Assembly (NCBI RefSeq): GCF_018860365.1
Contig: NZ_JAHKPO010000003.1
Span: 992,001-1,056,000 of the forward strand
Length of the DNA stretch: 64,000 nt
Direction: 5' to 3'
Source: Arenibacter algicola
Lineage (GTDB): Bacteria > Bacteroidota > Bacteroidia > Flavobacteriales > Flavobacteriaceae
Both the position numbers and the translations under genes were made by a program. Below are positions 55,550 through 64,000 of the stretch, piece after piece (the first letter of the stretch is position 1; each line of letters begins with the position of its first letter). The notes below the pieces were generated by a model. That model worked only from the letters and a program-made list of their open reading frames with translations, made no database searches and was not told the origin of the DNA.

Positions 55550-56784
55550 TTAGTTGTCATTGGACTATAAATTATAGCAACTTCCCCTTTTACTAGTCTA
55601 TTCTCGTTGTCAATGCCGCTGAATACTCCATCATGGGTTTCACTGTCCTCTTTGAGGTAATAGGTTTTAAAATAAATATCTACGTGGTCAAAGGCAATAA
55701 TGCCGGCAAAATCAAATCCAAAATGTACTACGGAACCTTTATTTAATAGGTCTAGACTATCTTTCTCGAAATAGACGTTTTCTGTCAATGGAACAATTTT
55801 GTAATTAGTCGCTAATATTTTAAATCTCAGTTTTTCCACAAATCCATCAGGGAATTTGAAGGAAAGTTCATAGGTGCCGGCCATACTTTCATAAATTGAA
55901 GAGTAGGGGCTGGCATCTGAAATTTCAAGATGGTGTTTGGGAACTATACTTCTGTTGACAATTCGTTTGTTCCTTATTTCCATTGCGATATATGGTGGAA
56001 TATTAGGGCTTTTGGACCTGGTTTCCATATCTTCTTTGGATTCACATTTTTCTAAAATGGTCTGCCCGGCAACAGTGTTTGTATAGATGTCAAAAGTACA
56101 ATAAGTTCCAATGAGGTAGTTGACATTTGAAGGGTCACTGTGTCCAATGTAGTATATTTCGCTTGCACCATCCACCAATTTTCCATCCAAAAGTGTTTTA
56201 GTAACGATATGGATGGTATCTTCTCTTCGACTAATGTTTCCAAAATTAAAATGCTCCTTGTAAGTACCATCTTCTTGTGGATAATAATAGGTATGCTTAA
56301 TTTTCTTCCAATTATTTGAAATTACGCTTTCGCCTTTTAAAATAACATTGTCTTCGCCAAAGTAATAATTAAGATAGTAGTGGGTCTTATTGGCAATTTC
56401 ATTGTACAATAAGGCCACCTGCCTTTTTTCCTTAAGCCCTTCAAGCCTGTTTTCATCTAGGAATGCCTCAACGTTTTCATATCCTAAATATAGCAGGACA
56501 ACTGATTTATAATAGTTGTTGAGTTTAATAATAGGTTTGCCCTTTTGATAATCCCTGACCTTGTCGTAAAGATATTTCCCATTTATAAAATCGCTGCCGA
56601 TACGTTCCAAATCACTTTTAAGGTTTGGTTTTTCAGGGTCATAGTTGCCATACCCATAGAATTGCATCGATTTTGGCAGTTGGCTTAGCGCATGCTTATT
56701 TTTGAAGGCATCCTGTAGTTCTTCCACCAAAAGTCCAAAATACTCCGTAGTCAATGGCAAAGAATCAATTTCCTGTTTTTTCAT
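55537..56784 (-). CDS. Unrecognised 415-residue protein
   Basis: A soluble protein without signal peptide or membrane segment. The first 130 residues are helical, with LTTEYFGLLVEELQDAF and KLNNYYKSVVLLYLGYENVEAF; the remainder is beta-rich, with NNWKKIKHTYYYPQEDGTY and a final strand series containing YELSFKFPDGFVEKLRFKI. I do not recognise a family; it could be a two-domain sensor or effector, with the helical part as an interaction module. It is immediately divergent from the TonB receptor gene and its 3' end truncates a sigma factor relic, so it may be a late insertion. Function should be left open. Confidence 0.7.
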   Translation of the reverse strand: MKKQEIDSLPLTTEYFGLLVEELQDAFKNKHALSQLPKSMQFYGYGNYDPEKPNLKSDLERIGSDFINGKYLYDKVRDYQKGKPIIKLNNYYKSVVLLYLGYENVEAFLDENRLEGLKEKRQVALLYNEIANKTHYYLNYYFGEDNVILKGESVISNNWKKIKHTYYYPQEDGTYKEHFNFGNISRREDTIHIVTKTLLDGKLVDGASEIYYIGHSDPSNVNYLIGTYCTFDIYTNTVAGQTILEKCESKEDMETRSKSPNIPPYIAMEIRNKRIVNRSIVPKHHLEISDASPYSSIYESMAGTYELSFKFPDGFVEKLRFKILATNYKIVPLTENVYFEKDSLDLLNKGSVVHFGFDFAGIIAFDHVDIYFKTYYLKEDSETHDGVFSGIDNENRLVKGEVAIIYSPMTTKELK

Positions 56785-56912
56785 AAATTATGAATTTGTA
56801 TTTAAAATTATTAAATAATTAATTAGTAATTATAATTAATCGAAAAAAATACGGGTCGACTAGATTTACCACATTAGAAATGGAATAGAAAGCATATCAA
56901 AATTAACGACCG

Positions 56913-59270
56913 ATGAAAAAATTACTATTTATTTTAATGTTGATGCCAATAATAAGTTGGGGTCAGGAAAGAACAATAAGCGGTATTGTAGACTTTAACG
57001 GTGAACCTTTACCTGGAGTAAACATTATTGAGAAAGGAACTTCAAATGGAGTAACAACGGATTTTAATGGAAATTATGAAATTGCAGTTAAGGTCCAAGC
57101 GACATTAGTGTTTTCATATTTAGGGTTCAAGACCCAAGAAATTCTCGTAAGGGAAAGTAATACTCTAAATATTACACTTGAAGAGGACGCCCAGCAACTG
57201 GAAGGTGTTGAGGTACAAGGCTTCGCCGGTGTTATCGGTAGGGCACGTAAGCGAACTGAATCCGTACAGTCCATACCCGAATCGGTTACTGCCTTAAATG
57301 CCGAAGGCATTGAAAATAACGGAATTAGTAATGTCACAGATTTTGCCAAATTGGTACCTAATCTAAAATTGAACAGTTCCCAATCTGCGGGTATTAACTT
57401 CTTAACAGTTAGGGGTATTCCGCAGATTCGGAATGCGGATGCACCAGTGGCTTTCGTTATAGATGGTGTTACTATTCCGGACCCTAGTTTATTGAATCAA
57501 GAATTGTTTGATTTGGCCCTGATAGAAGTTGTAAAAGGTCCTCAAGGAGCACTTTATGGAAAGAATGCAATTGGCGGAGCCATTAATATTTACTCCAAAG
57601 AGCCTGTAAATACAACCAAAAATAATCTAACCTTGGGATATGGAAATGCCAACGCTTTATTGACCCAATTTGTCTCCTCTGGAGCAATAAAAAAGGACAA
57701 AGTCTTCTACCGTTTATCTACACAATTCAAAAATTTTGATGGTTTGTTGACCAATGAATTCAATGGGGAGAAAGTCGATTTTGAACGTAATTTCAATATC
57801 CGTGGACAATTAATAGCACGGATTACCGATAATTTTAAGGCTAGTGCAGCAATACAGTTTATTGATGTTGCCGCAGGAGCTGCACGTTATTCCGTAAACC
57901 CCAACGGCAATGTTTTTGTTGATGGATTTCCCGGGGGGCCACTTAGCCCTAACCCTAAGGAAGGCAATAATGTAATTAATCATGATGAAACCGGAAAATC
58001 GGATGTAAGTAATGCATTTGCCAACCTTAATTTAGAATACACTCCAGGGAAGATAAAAATTCAAAGTATTACTTCATACAATTATGTGGATAGGTCGCTG
58101 AGCGGAGATTTGGATTTTACTCCTTTTGATGATTTTACCCAAGGGGAAACCGCGGAGACCAAAACTTTCAACCAAGAATTACGCTTGAACAATGTTACTT
58201 CAGAAGGAAAGTTAAATTGGAGTGCAGGTGGTTTTTACCAAGACATTGAAAAACCTTTTTTTCAAGATGGCCTGAGTCGGGATTTTGACCTAAACCAATT
58301 GTTCTATGGCGTGGCTGCAGATGTAATAAATACCACTACAACCTACGCATTTTTTGGATTTATCGATTTTAAGCTAACTGATAAACTTACGGCCTCTGCA
58401 GGATTCCGTTACGACAATGATACGTTCAAACAACAAGATAATTTGTTCAATGAAACTTCGGAAAGATCAAATAATATATGGCAGCCAAAAGCTTCATTAT
58501 CATACCAAGCATCCGAGAACGCTTTAATTTACGCCAATTATGGAAGAGGATATCGTACCGGTGGTTTTAACCCTGCAGTAACCGACCGCTTTAATAGGGA
58601 CTTTGAAGATGAATTGACCGATAATTATGAACTCGGATTTAAAACCTCAATGTGGAACAACCGTTTTATATTGAACGGTTCGGTGTTTTACACAGACTTT
58701 ACTAACCAGCAGCAGTATATCTTTGATTTGAACACCTTCTACGCAGGTAATTACAATTACAATAAAAGCAAAATCATCGGGTTTGAACTTGATGCGAAAG
58801 TAAGATTGTCAAAATTTCTTGATTTATTAGCAAACTATGGTTTCGTGGATTCTGAGATTACGGAAGGCGGAACCACTGGTGGTCCAAATAGAACGACTAC
58901 GGATTTAAATATTTTTAATGGCAAGAAGACTCCATTTGTACCAATGGACAACTTTAATATTGGATTAGAATCGAATTTCGCACTTTCGGAAACCGTTGAT
59001 TTTAATGGAAATATCAATTTAAACAACACTGGAAAAACCTATTGGGACGAGAACAACTCCGATGCTTTTACAACAAGTGCATATCAGCTGTTGGACGCTC
59101 GTGCTTCCTTGTCTTTTGACAATATAAAACTTACCATTTGGGGCAATAATATTCTAGATACCCAATACTATACCGAATACGTGCCTAGCTCTTTATTTGG
59201 TGCTTTTGATGACTTGGGATGGAGAGGAAGACCGGCTACCTATGGAGCTTCTATCGCAATCAGTTTTTAA
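56913..59270 (+). CDS. TonB-dependent outer-membrane receptor
   Basis: A 785-residue receptor. A signal peptide MKKLLFILMLMPIISWGQ precedes a carboxypeptidase-D-like regulatory domain (ISGIVDFNGEPLPGVNII) at about 20-95. The plug spans about 110-235 with SVQSIPESVTALNAEGI and VVKGPQGALYGKNAIGGAIN; the remaining 550 residues form the barrel, ending ASIAISF with the C-terminal aromatic residue needed for insertion. It is of the siderophore/small-molecule type rather than SusC, and no SusD gene is present. A terminator separates it from the enzyme and permease genes downstream, whose substrate it may import. Confidence 0.93.
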   Translation: MKKLLFILMLMPIISWGQERTISGIVDFNGEPLPGVNIIEKGTSNGVTTDFNGNYEIAVKVQATLVFSYLGFKTQEILVRESNTLNITLEEDAQQLEGVEVQGFAGVIGRARKRTESVQSIPESVTALNAEGIENNGISNVTDFAKLVPNLKLNSSQSAGINFLTVRGIPQIRNADAPVAFVIDGVTIPDPSLLNQELFDLALIEVVKGPQGALYGKNAIGGAINIYSKEPVNTTKNNLTLGYGNANALLTQFVSSGAIKKDKVFYRLSTQFKNFDGLLTNEFNGEKVDFERNFNIRGQLIARITDNFKASAAIQFIDVAAGAARYSVNPNGNVFVDGFPGGPLSPNPKEGNNVINHDETGKSDVSNAFANLNLEYTPGKIKIQSITSYNYVDRSLSGDLDFTPFDDFTQGETAETKTFNQELRLNNVTSEGKLNWSAGGFYQDIEKPFFQDGLSRDFDLNQLFYGVAADVINTTTTYAFFGFIDFKLTDKLTASAGFRYDNDTFKQQDNLFNETSERSNNIWQPKASLSYQASENALIYANYGRGYRTGGFNPAVTDRFNRDFEDELTDNYELGFKTSMWNNRFILNGSVFYTDFTNQQQYIFDLNTFYAGNYNYNKSKIIGFELDAKVRLSKFLDLLANYGFVDSEITEGGTTGGPNRTTTDLNIFNGKKTPFVPMDNFNIGLESNFALSETVDFNGNINLNNTGKTYWDENNSDAFTTSAYQLLDARASLSFDNIKLTIWGNNILDTQYYTEYVPSSLFGAFDDLGWRGRPATYGASIAISF

Positions 59271-59294
59271 AACGCAGTTTTATTAATAAAATAA

Positions 59295-59329
59295 AAAAAG
59301 GGAGCGGGTTAATCTAGTTCTCCCTTTTT
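59295..59329 (+). terminator. Rho-independent terminator between TonB receptor and NicX-like gene
   Basis: AAAAAGGGAG at 59295-59304 pairs perfectly with CTCCCTTTTT at 59320-59329, loop of 15 bases, T-run within the 3' arm. It lies 25 bases after the receptor stop and may also act as an attenuator for partial read-through into the following operon. Confidence 0.85.
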
Positions 59330-59361
59330 AAAACACATAGAATTCTTGAATTTTAAAGATT

Positions 59362-60420
59362 ATGAAAACTACAAATTATCATTTGGAGCGTACTAAGGTT
59401 GCCAAGGTAATCATGCAAGACATGTTTAAAGTGCAACCAGGAGAATCTGTTGCCATAACTGCAGATTCCGGCAATGACCCAGAACTTATGAATGCATTTG
59501 CCGCTGCAGTATATGCTGTAGGAGGCAAGCCTTTATTAATTTGGACGCCAAAAGCAGAACAAGACGGACAAGCAGGTATGAAAGATTGGCCTGTGGCCGC
59601 TTTAACTGGAGCATTGAGCAATGTTGATGTTTGGTTGGAATGCAATTCTACCATCCTTTTATATTCCGATATTTGGGAGAATGCCTTTAGAAATAACAAA
59701 AAGTTACGTTATTTGATTATAGCCGATTCTAGTGTACAATCACTTTTAAGAACTTTTACGGGTTATAATGTACCCGATTTAAGTAGGATGCTCAACAAAG
59801 TACGGGATATGGTTCTTAATTGTAAAACGGTTCGTATTACCAGTGCAAACGGCACAGATGTTTCCTATGATATTAACCTGGACTATGCTTTTGATTTGGA
59901 CGATGGTGATTTTTCAATGCCAAAATTTGGCACAGCCCCTGGTTATGTAAATATTGTTCCCAAAACGGGAAGTATGAACGGAACTATTGTTTTTGATTTA
60001 TTAATGAATGCCAATGTATATGGTAATGATAATACCATAGCATTTATAATGAAAGATGGTGTAATAGAAGATGTTACAGGTACGCCTAAAGAAGTGGAAA
60101 ATTTTATAGACTATCTTGCCTCCTTTGATGACCCTAATATGTATAAAATATCACACAACATGTTTGGACTTAATCCTAGTATTAGAAAAATGATGGGTGA
60201 AGTTGTTGAGGACGAACGTGTTTGGGGTGGGGTGGATTTTGGTTTTGGACATACCAGTCCCATGGATATGCCGCCGTTAGGGCAGGTTGCCAAATCCCAT
60301 TTTGATGGTATCGTAGATAAAGTAAGTATCTTTTTGGATAATGTTCAGATTGTTAAGGAAGGAGTTTACATACATCCCGAACTTAAACCATTGGCCGTAA
60401 AATTAATTGGAAATTATTAA
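59362..60420 (+). CDS. M29-aminopeptidase-like / NicX-like metalloenzyme
   Basis: A 352-residue cytoplasmic protein. It starts with an N-terminal alpha/beta domain (VQPGESVAITADSGNDPEL) and ends with the metal-binding region: DFGFGHTSPMD provides a His, and AKSHFDGIV a His-x-Asp pair, both followed by IFLDNVQIVKEG. M29 aminopeptidases are usually near 400-410 residues with additional Glu ligands, while 2,5-dihydroxypyridine dioxygenase (NicX), a member of the same fold, is near 350 and uses His plus His-x-Asp. The length and ligand pattern here fit NicX better, but the substrate is not proven. Its stop overlaps the permease start by one base. Confidence 0.7.
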   Translation: MKTTNYHLERTKVAKVIMQDMFKVQPGESVAITADSGNDPELMNAFAAAVYAVGGKPLLIWTPKAEQDGQAGMKDWPVAALTGALSNVDVWLECNSTILLYSDIWENAFRNNKKLRYLIIADSSVQSLLRTFTGYNVPDLSRMLNKVRDMVLNCKTVRITSANGTDVSYDINLDYAFDLDDGDFSMPKFGTAPGYVNIVPKTGSMNGTIVFDLLMNANVYGNDNTIAFIMKDGVIEDVTGTPKEVENFIDYLASFDDPNMYKISHNMFGLNPSIRKMMGEVVEDERVWGGVDFGFGHTSPMDMPPLGQVAKSHFDGIVDKVSIFLDNVQIVKEGVYIHPELKPLAVKLIGNY

Positions 60421-61688
60421 TGTTAAAGGAGGAAGCACAGATTGCCGATGATTATTCTAGGACCAAGGTCCCTGAAGATAAAACTGTCAACGGCTTAAGA
60501 ATTGCTTCCATAATCATCGGCATAGGTGTAACGCTTCCCGTTTTCTTTGTGGGATCAGAGGTTACGTTGGCATTAGGACTTCAGAAGGCCTTTTGGGTTT
60601 TTATGGGTGTTTGTCTTATACTGAGTGTATTATGCAGTATCACGGCCATCATCGGTAATAGAACGCGATTGTCTACCTATATGCTTCTCCATTTTTCTTT
60701 TGGAAAAAAAGGAACATTACTTATTAATTTTCTGGTTGCCGTTACACTTTTGGGTTGGTATGCCGTTACTGTTGAAATATTTGGACAGGCACTTACCGAT
60801 GCATTTTCACAGCTGTTAAACATTCGCCTTCCAATCTGGATAGGCATCACCTTGGGAAGTATTTTAATGACATTGACCTCAATTTATGGGTTTCGAATCA
60901 TAGAACGTTTTTCATCTATTGCAGTTCCTTTTATGCTGTTGTTTGTAGTTTATGTGCTTTATGTAACTACTTCTGAAAACAATATGAACTTGTTATGGCA
61001 AATGGAAGGTAATGGTGCTATGACCAGTTCACAGGCAATTTCAGCTGTGGTAGGCATGATTATTTTAACCCCTGTATTGATGCCCGATTATTCCCGTTTT
61101 GCGAGAACGGATAAAGATAGTATCATCTCGGTTTTAGGTTTAACCGTTGGGTTTCCGCTCATATTATTGGCAGGAGGTATTCCAACTCTAATAACGGGTG
61201 AGGTAGATATCATGAAAATAATGATTAGCCTGAGTCTAACTCTGCCAGCGCTTTTTATTCTAATTTTCTCTACTTGGACCACCAATACAGCAAACCTCTA
61301 TTCAACGCAACTTACCTTATCTACCGTTTTTGTTAGAACAAAAGATGCTAAACTGGGTATCTGGGCTAGTATTGTAGGAACCCTTTTGGCCTTATTGGGA
61401 GTGGCCACCTATTTTATAGATTTTCTCAATATTTCAAGCATATTTATTCCCCCCGTTTCGGCAATATTTATTGCTGACTTTTTCTTTGTACAAAAACAGA
61501 ATTATGATTTGGCGCAATTTAGTCAACTGCCTGCTTTTGATGCTGCAGCATTAATAAGCTGGAGCGTTGCATGTATAGTGGCCTATTTAGGTGTTTATGA
61601 TTTTATCACTTTTACTTCAATTTCATTTTTTGATTCGTTTATTATTGCATTTGCCTTATACCTAACTCTAAAGAAAATATTTAAATAA
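60420..61688 (+). CDS. NCS1-family permease (CodB-type)
   Basis: A 422-residue protein with about 12 membrane helices. The segment RIASIIIGIGVTLPVFFVG at the start, then YGFRIIERFSSIAVPFMLL and VLMPDYSRFARTDKDS between helices 6 and 7, are typical of the cytosine/purine/hydantoin/allantoin (NCS1) transporter family. It takes up a nucleobase-like or heterocyclic substrate by cation symport. It is start-stop coupled with the NicX-like gene and directly abuts the dipeptidase gene, so the three are an operon. Substrate unknown. Confidence 0.9.
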   Translation: MLKEEAQIADDYSRTKVPEDKTVNGLRIASIIIGIGVTLPVFFVGSEVTLALGLQKAFWVFMGVCLILSVLCSITAIIGNRTRLSTYMLLHFSFGKKGTLLINFLVAVTLLGWYAVTVEIFGQALTDAFSQLLNIRLPIWIGITLGSILMTLTSIYGFRIIERFSSIAVPFMLLFVVYVLYVTTSENNMNLLWQMEGNGAMTSSQAISAVVGMIILTPVLMPDYSRFARTDKDSIISVLGLTVGFPLILLAGGIPTLITGEVDIMKIMISLSLTLPALFILIFSTWTTNTANLYSTQLTLSTVFVRTKDAKLGIWASIVGTLLALLGVATYFIDFLNISSIFIPPVSAIFIADFFFVQKQNYDLAQFSQLPAFDAAALISWSVACIVAYLGVYDFITFTSISFFDSFIIAFALYLTLKKIFK

Positions 61689-63134
61689 ATGGCCATTACA
61701 GATTTAGAACCTAAAGTTATTTGGCAACATTTCGAGGCCATAAACGCCATACCTAGGGCGTCTACAAAAGAAGAAGAAATCATTGAATTTATGATAGCCT
61801 TCGGAAAGTCATTAGACCTTGAGACCTCGGTGGATGCAATCGGAAATGTAATCATCAAAAAACCGGCTACCAAAAGGAAAGAAAACTGTAGAACGGTTGT
61901 GCTACAAGGGCATTTGGATATGGTTCATCAAAAAGAGGCAACCTCAAATTTTGATTTCGCAACTCAGGGAATACAAATGTTTATTGATGGAGATTGGGTA
62001 AAAGCAAAAGAGACCACACTAGGAGCGGATAACGGTATTGGGGTCGCGGCTATTATGGCTATTCTGTCTTCCAGTGGATTGGAGCATCCTCCAATTGAAG
62101 CTTTGTTTACCGTTGATGAAGAAAAGGGGATGACCGGTGCAATGGGCTTGACCGAAAATCAATTACAAGGAGAAATATTATTGAATCTGGACTCTGAGGA
62201 AGACGACGAAATTACTATTGGCTGTGCTGGAGGAGTGGATGTGGAAATAGATGGAAGTTTTGACACTAAAATCTTGGATGGTACTGAATTTAAACTTTAT
62301 GAAATTTCTGTAAGGGGATTAACAGGCGGTCATTCAGGGGTCGATATTCATTTGAACCGGGCAAATGCGATACTTGTACTAGTAGAATGCCTGAATGAGT
62401 TGATTACAAAATTAGATGCCAGATTGCATTCTGTTGGTGTAGGTGCCCTTACTAATGTAATTCCAAGAAACGGTACAGCGGTGATTGCTATTCGAGAGGA
62501 TAATTTATTCGCTTTGCCTAGCGAATTGGAAAGTCTGCAGAGTAAACTTAAAAGGAAATATCTAACTACCGATCCGCACTTAAATATTACGTCTACACCA
62601 ATCGGGAATTCAACAGGTGTATTGGATGTGGGGACCCAGAATGCATTACTTACCGGCCTGTCACAAATTCCAAATGGAGTAATTTCCATGACCGAGGGCA
62701 TAGAAGGTTTGGTGCAGACCTCTAATAATATTGCGATAGCAAACATAGGAGAAGGCAAGTATCATTTGGCATGTCATACACGGAGTTCTGTAGATATAGA
62801 GCGCAATGAACTTGCAAATAAAATAAAATCCTGTTTTCCTTTTGCCAATGTATCGGAAATAGGTCCTTATCCGGGTTGGGAGCCAAGACCAGATAGTGAG
62901 CTATTGGCATTGGCCACAAATTGTTATAAAGAAATAAACGGAAATTTACCGGCCATAAAATCGATTCACGCAGGATTGGAATGCGGTATACTATCGGGTA
63001 TTTTTCCACAGATGCAAATGATTTCTTTTGGCCCCAATATTCTTGGCGCCCATTCTACAGAAGAACGATTGCAGGTAAGCTCTGTTCAAAAATTCTGGAA
63101 ATTTCTAACAACATTATTGCGAAAATTGAATTGA
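61689..63134 (+). CDS. pepD: M20C-type dipeptidase (PepD-like)
   Basis: A 481-residue metallopeptidase of the aminoacyl-histidine dipeptidase group. Zinc-site motifs are LQGHLDMVHQKEA, GADNGIGVAAIMAIL, FTVDEEKGMTGAMGL and NLDSEEDDEITIGCAGG; the dimerisation or lid domain lies between about 200 and 390, and a late His is in SIHAGLECGILSG. PepD enzymes cleave Xaa-His and other dipeptides, and some M20 relatives cleave amide bonds of unusual substrates. It begins one base after the permease stop and is followed 12 bases later by a second NCS1 permease, which ties it to transport of the same compound class. Confidence 0.9.
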   Translation: MAITDLEPKVIWQHFEAINAIPRASTKEEEIIEFMIAFGKSLDLETSVDAIGNVIIKKPATKRKENCRTVVLQGHLDMVHQKEATSNFDFATQGIQMFIDGDWVKAKETTLGADNGIGVAAIMAILSSSGLEHPPIEALFTVDEEKGMTGAMGLTENQLQGEILLNLDSEEDDEITIGCAGGVDVEIDGSFDTKILDGTEFKLYEISVRGLTGGHSGVDIHLNRANAILVLVECLNELITKLDARLHSVGVGALTNVIPRNGTAVIAIREDNLFALPSELESLQSKLKRKYLTTDPHLNITSTPIGNSTGVLDVGTQNALLTGLSQIPNGVISMTEGIEGLVQTSNNIAIANIGEGKYHLACHTRSSVDIERNELANKIKSCFPFANVSEIGPYPGWEPRPDSELLALATNCYKEINGNLPAIKSIHAGLECGILSGIFPQMQMISFGPNILGAHSTEERLQVSSVQKFWKFLTTLLRKLN

Positions 63135-63146
63135 GAACAATTACCA

Positions 63147-64000
63147 ATGGCCGAAAACAACCAATATACTAACAGCAAAGTACAACCTAAGGATTTCACC
63201 TCGGGTTGGCTCATAGCTATTATTATCGCAGGTACTGGCCTTACCCTTCCTATTCTCTTTCTAGGCTCCGAGGTTGCATTGGGTGTTGGGTTCAAAAATG
63301 CGCTTTGGGCCTTCGGTATATCTACCCTTGTATTGACGCTAATGTGCATGGCGACCACCAAAATCGGTAATCGGTCCCGCCTTTCTACCTATATGATCCT
63401 TCATTTTAGTTTCGGTAGACAAGGAGCTAAGATCATGAATTTTATTTTTGGGGTTACCCTTTTGGGTTGGTTTTCTGTAGCCTTGGAGTTACTCTCCATT
63501 GCCGTGGTCGACACCGCTTTCGACACTTTTTCAGTTTCCCTGCCCCAATGGCCTATTATAGTCGTCATGGGTGCCTTAATAACCGCTACGACAATTTTTG
63601 GAATCAAAAGTTTAGAAAAACTCGCCAATATTGCCGTACCCATATTAACCCTCTTTTTATGCTACGTTATTTATGTTTCTTTTGATGAGGGAATGTCCTT
63701 TCGGGCTATCTTGGATTATGTGCCTGAAAATCTGAGTATGACGCTATTTGAGGCTACTTCAATTTTAGTAGGCTCTTCCATTCTATTTCCAGTTATGATG
63801 GCCGATTTTTCAAGGTTCATTTATAATGACAAACAAAGTATGATCGCAGTACTGGGAATCGCTGTAGGATTTCCAGTGGCCCTATTATTCAGTGCCATAC
63901 CCTCAATTCAGACCGGTGAAGTCGATATTATTAAAGTCATGCAGGAATTAGGTTTGGTTTTGCCGGCATTCGTTCTTTTGTTGGTGTCAACTTGGGTGGG
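63147..64000 (+). CDS. NCS1-family permease (CodB-type), partial at right edge
   Basis: An open plus-strand frame from the ATG at 63147 to the window end, 284 complete codons. It is clearly paralogous to the permease at 60420: LIAIIIAGTGLTLPILFLG, NRSRLSTYMILHFSFGRQG, LLGWFSVALELLS and MMADFSRFIYNDKQS match the corresponding segments. It starts 12 bases after the dipeptidase stop, so it belongs to the same operon. The C-terminal helices lie beyond the window. Two similar permeases flanking a peptidase may serve related but different substrates. Confidence 0.9.
   Translation, partial: MAENNQYTNSKVQPKDFTSGWLIAIIIAGTGLTLPILFLGSEVALGVGFKNALWAFGISTLVLTLMCMATTKIGNRSRLSTYMILHFSFGRQGAKIMNFIFGVTLLGWFSVALELLSIAVVDTAFDTFSVSLPQWPIIVVMGALITATTIFGIKSLEKLANIAVPILTLFLCYVIYVSFDEGMSFRAILDYVPENLSMTLFEATSILVGSSILFPVMMADFSRFIYNDKQSMIAVLGIAVGFPVALLFSAIPSIQTGEVDIIKVMQELGLVLPAFVLLLVSTWV

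Overview
The window looks like a chromosomal segment of a marine-type Flavobacteriaceae bacterium (Bacteroidota). The evidence is an AT-rich composition, a type IX secretion (T9SS) C-terminal sorting domain, a TonB-dependent receptor with an N-terminal carboxypeptidase-like domain, lipoproteins with short SSC/SFSC lipoboxes, no clear Shine-Dalgarno sequences, and -7 elements resembling the Bacteroidota TAnnTTTG consensus. No rRNA, tRNA, CRISPR array or intact insertion sequence was seen.

Positions 1-35778 are one large surface-polysaccharide locus arranged as two divergent transcription units that meet at 29222-29465. Minus-strand genes run from ugd (29221) to the left edge and supply acidic and amino sugars: UDP-GlcA and UDP-GalA (dehydrogenase, 4-epimerase), UDP-HexNAcA (TviB/TviC-like pair), UDP-ManNAcA (WecB/WecC) and UDP-L-FucNAc (CapE/F/G). 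They also encode a beta-helix lipoprotein, a Wzx flippase, a Wzy-like polymerase, at least six glycosyltransferases, a PglC-like initiating phosphoglycosyl transferase, an ATP-grasp ligase/HAD phosphatase pair, and three related FemAB/GNAT-like acyltransferases; the third runs off the left edge. The plus-strand unit encodes a DegT aminotransferase, a membrane-bound PglF/WbpM-type 4,6-dehydratase, a Wza-like export lipoprotein and a Wzc-like tyrosine autokinase. Two CpsB-type phosphatases (45777-47388) probably oppose the kinase. Together this is a Wzx/Wzy-dependent capsule or exopolysaccharide system whose product is predicted to be strongly acidic and possibly acyl- or aminoacyl-decorated.

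Positions 36348-45434 encode one secreted mosaic protein of 3028 residues: a sorbosone-dehydrogenase-like propeller, thrombospondin-type calcium repeats, two malectin domains, a Kelch propeller, PKD domains and five almost identical 97-residue Ig-like repeats ending in a T9SS sorting domain. A strong terminator follows it.

Positions 47803-52171 hold mixed single genes: a PurD-like ATP-grasp protein with a GNAT partner, an MFS exporter, a PhnA-type protein and a small hypothetical protein.

Positions 52455-64000 look like a catabolic or uptake region. It contains a two-subunit IorAB/NicAB-type molybdenum hydroxylase, a C-terminal relic of an ECF sigma factor abutting an unrecognised 415-residue protein gene, a TonB receptor, and then a tightly packed run: an M29/NicX-like metalloenzyme, an NCS1 (CodB-type) permease, an M20 PepD-type dipeptidase and a second NCS1 permease cut by the right edge. 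A role in N-heterocycle or nucleobase-like compound use is an inference from this grouping, not something shown directly.
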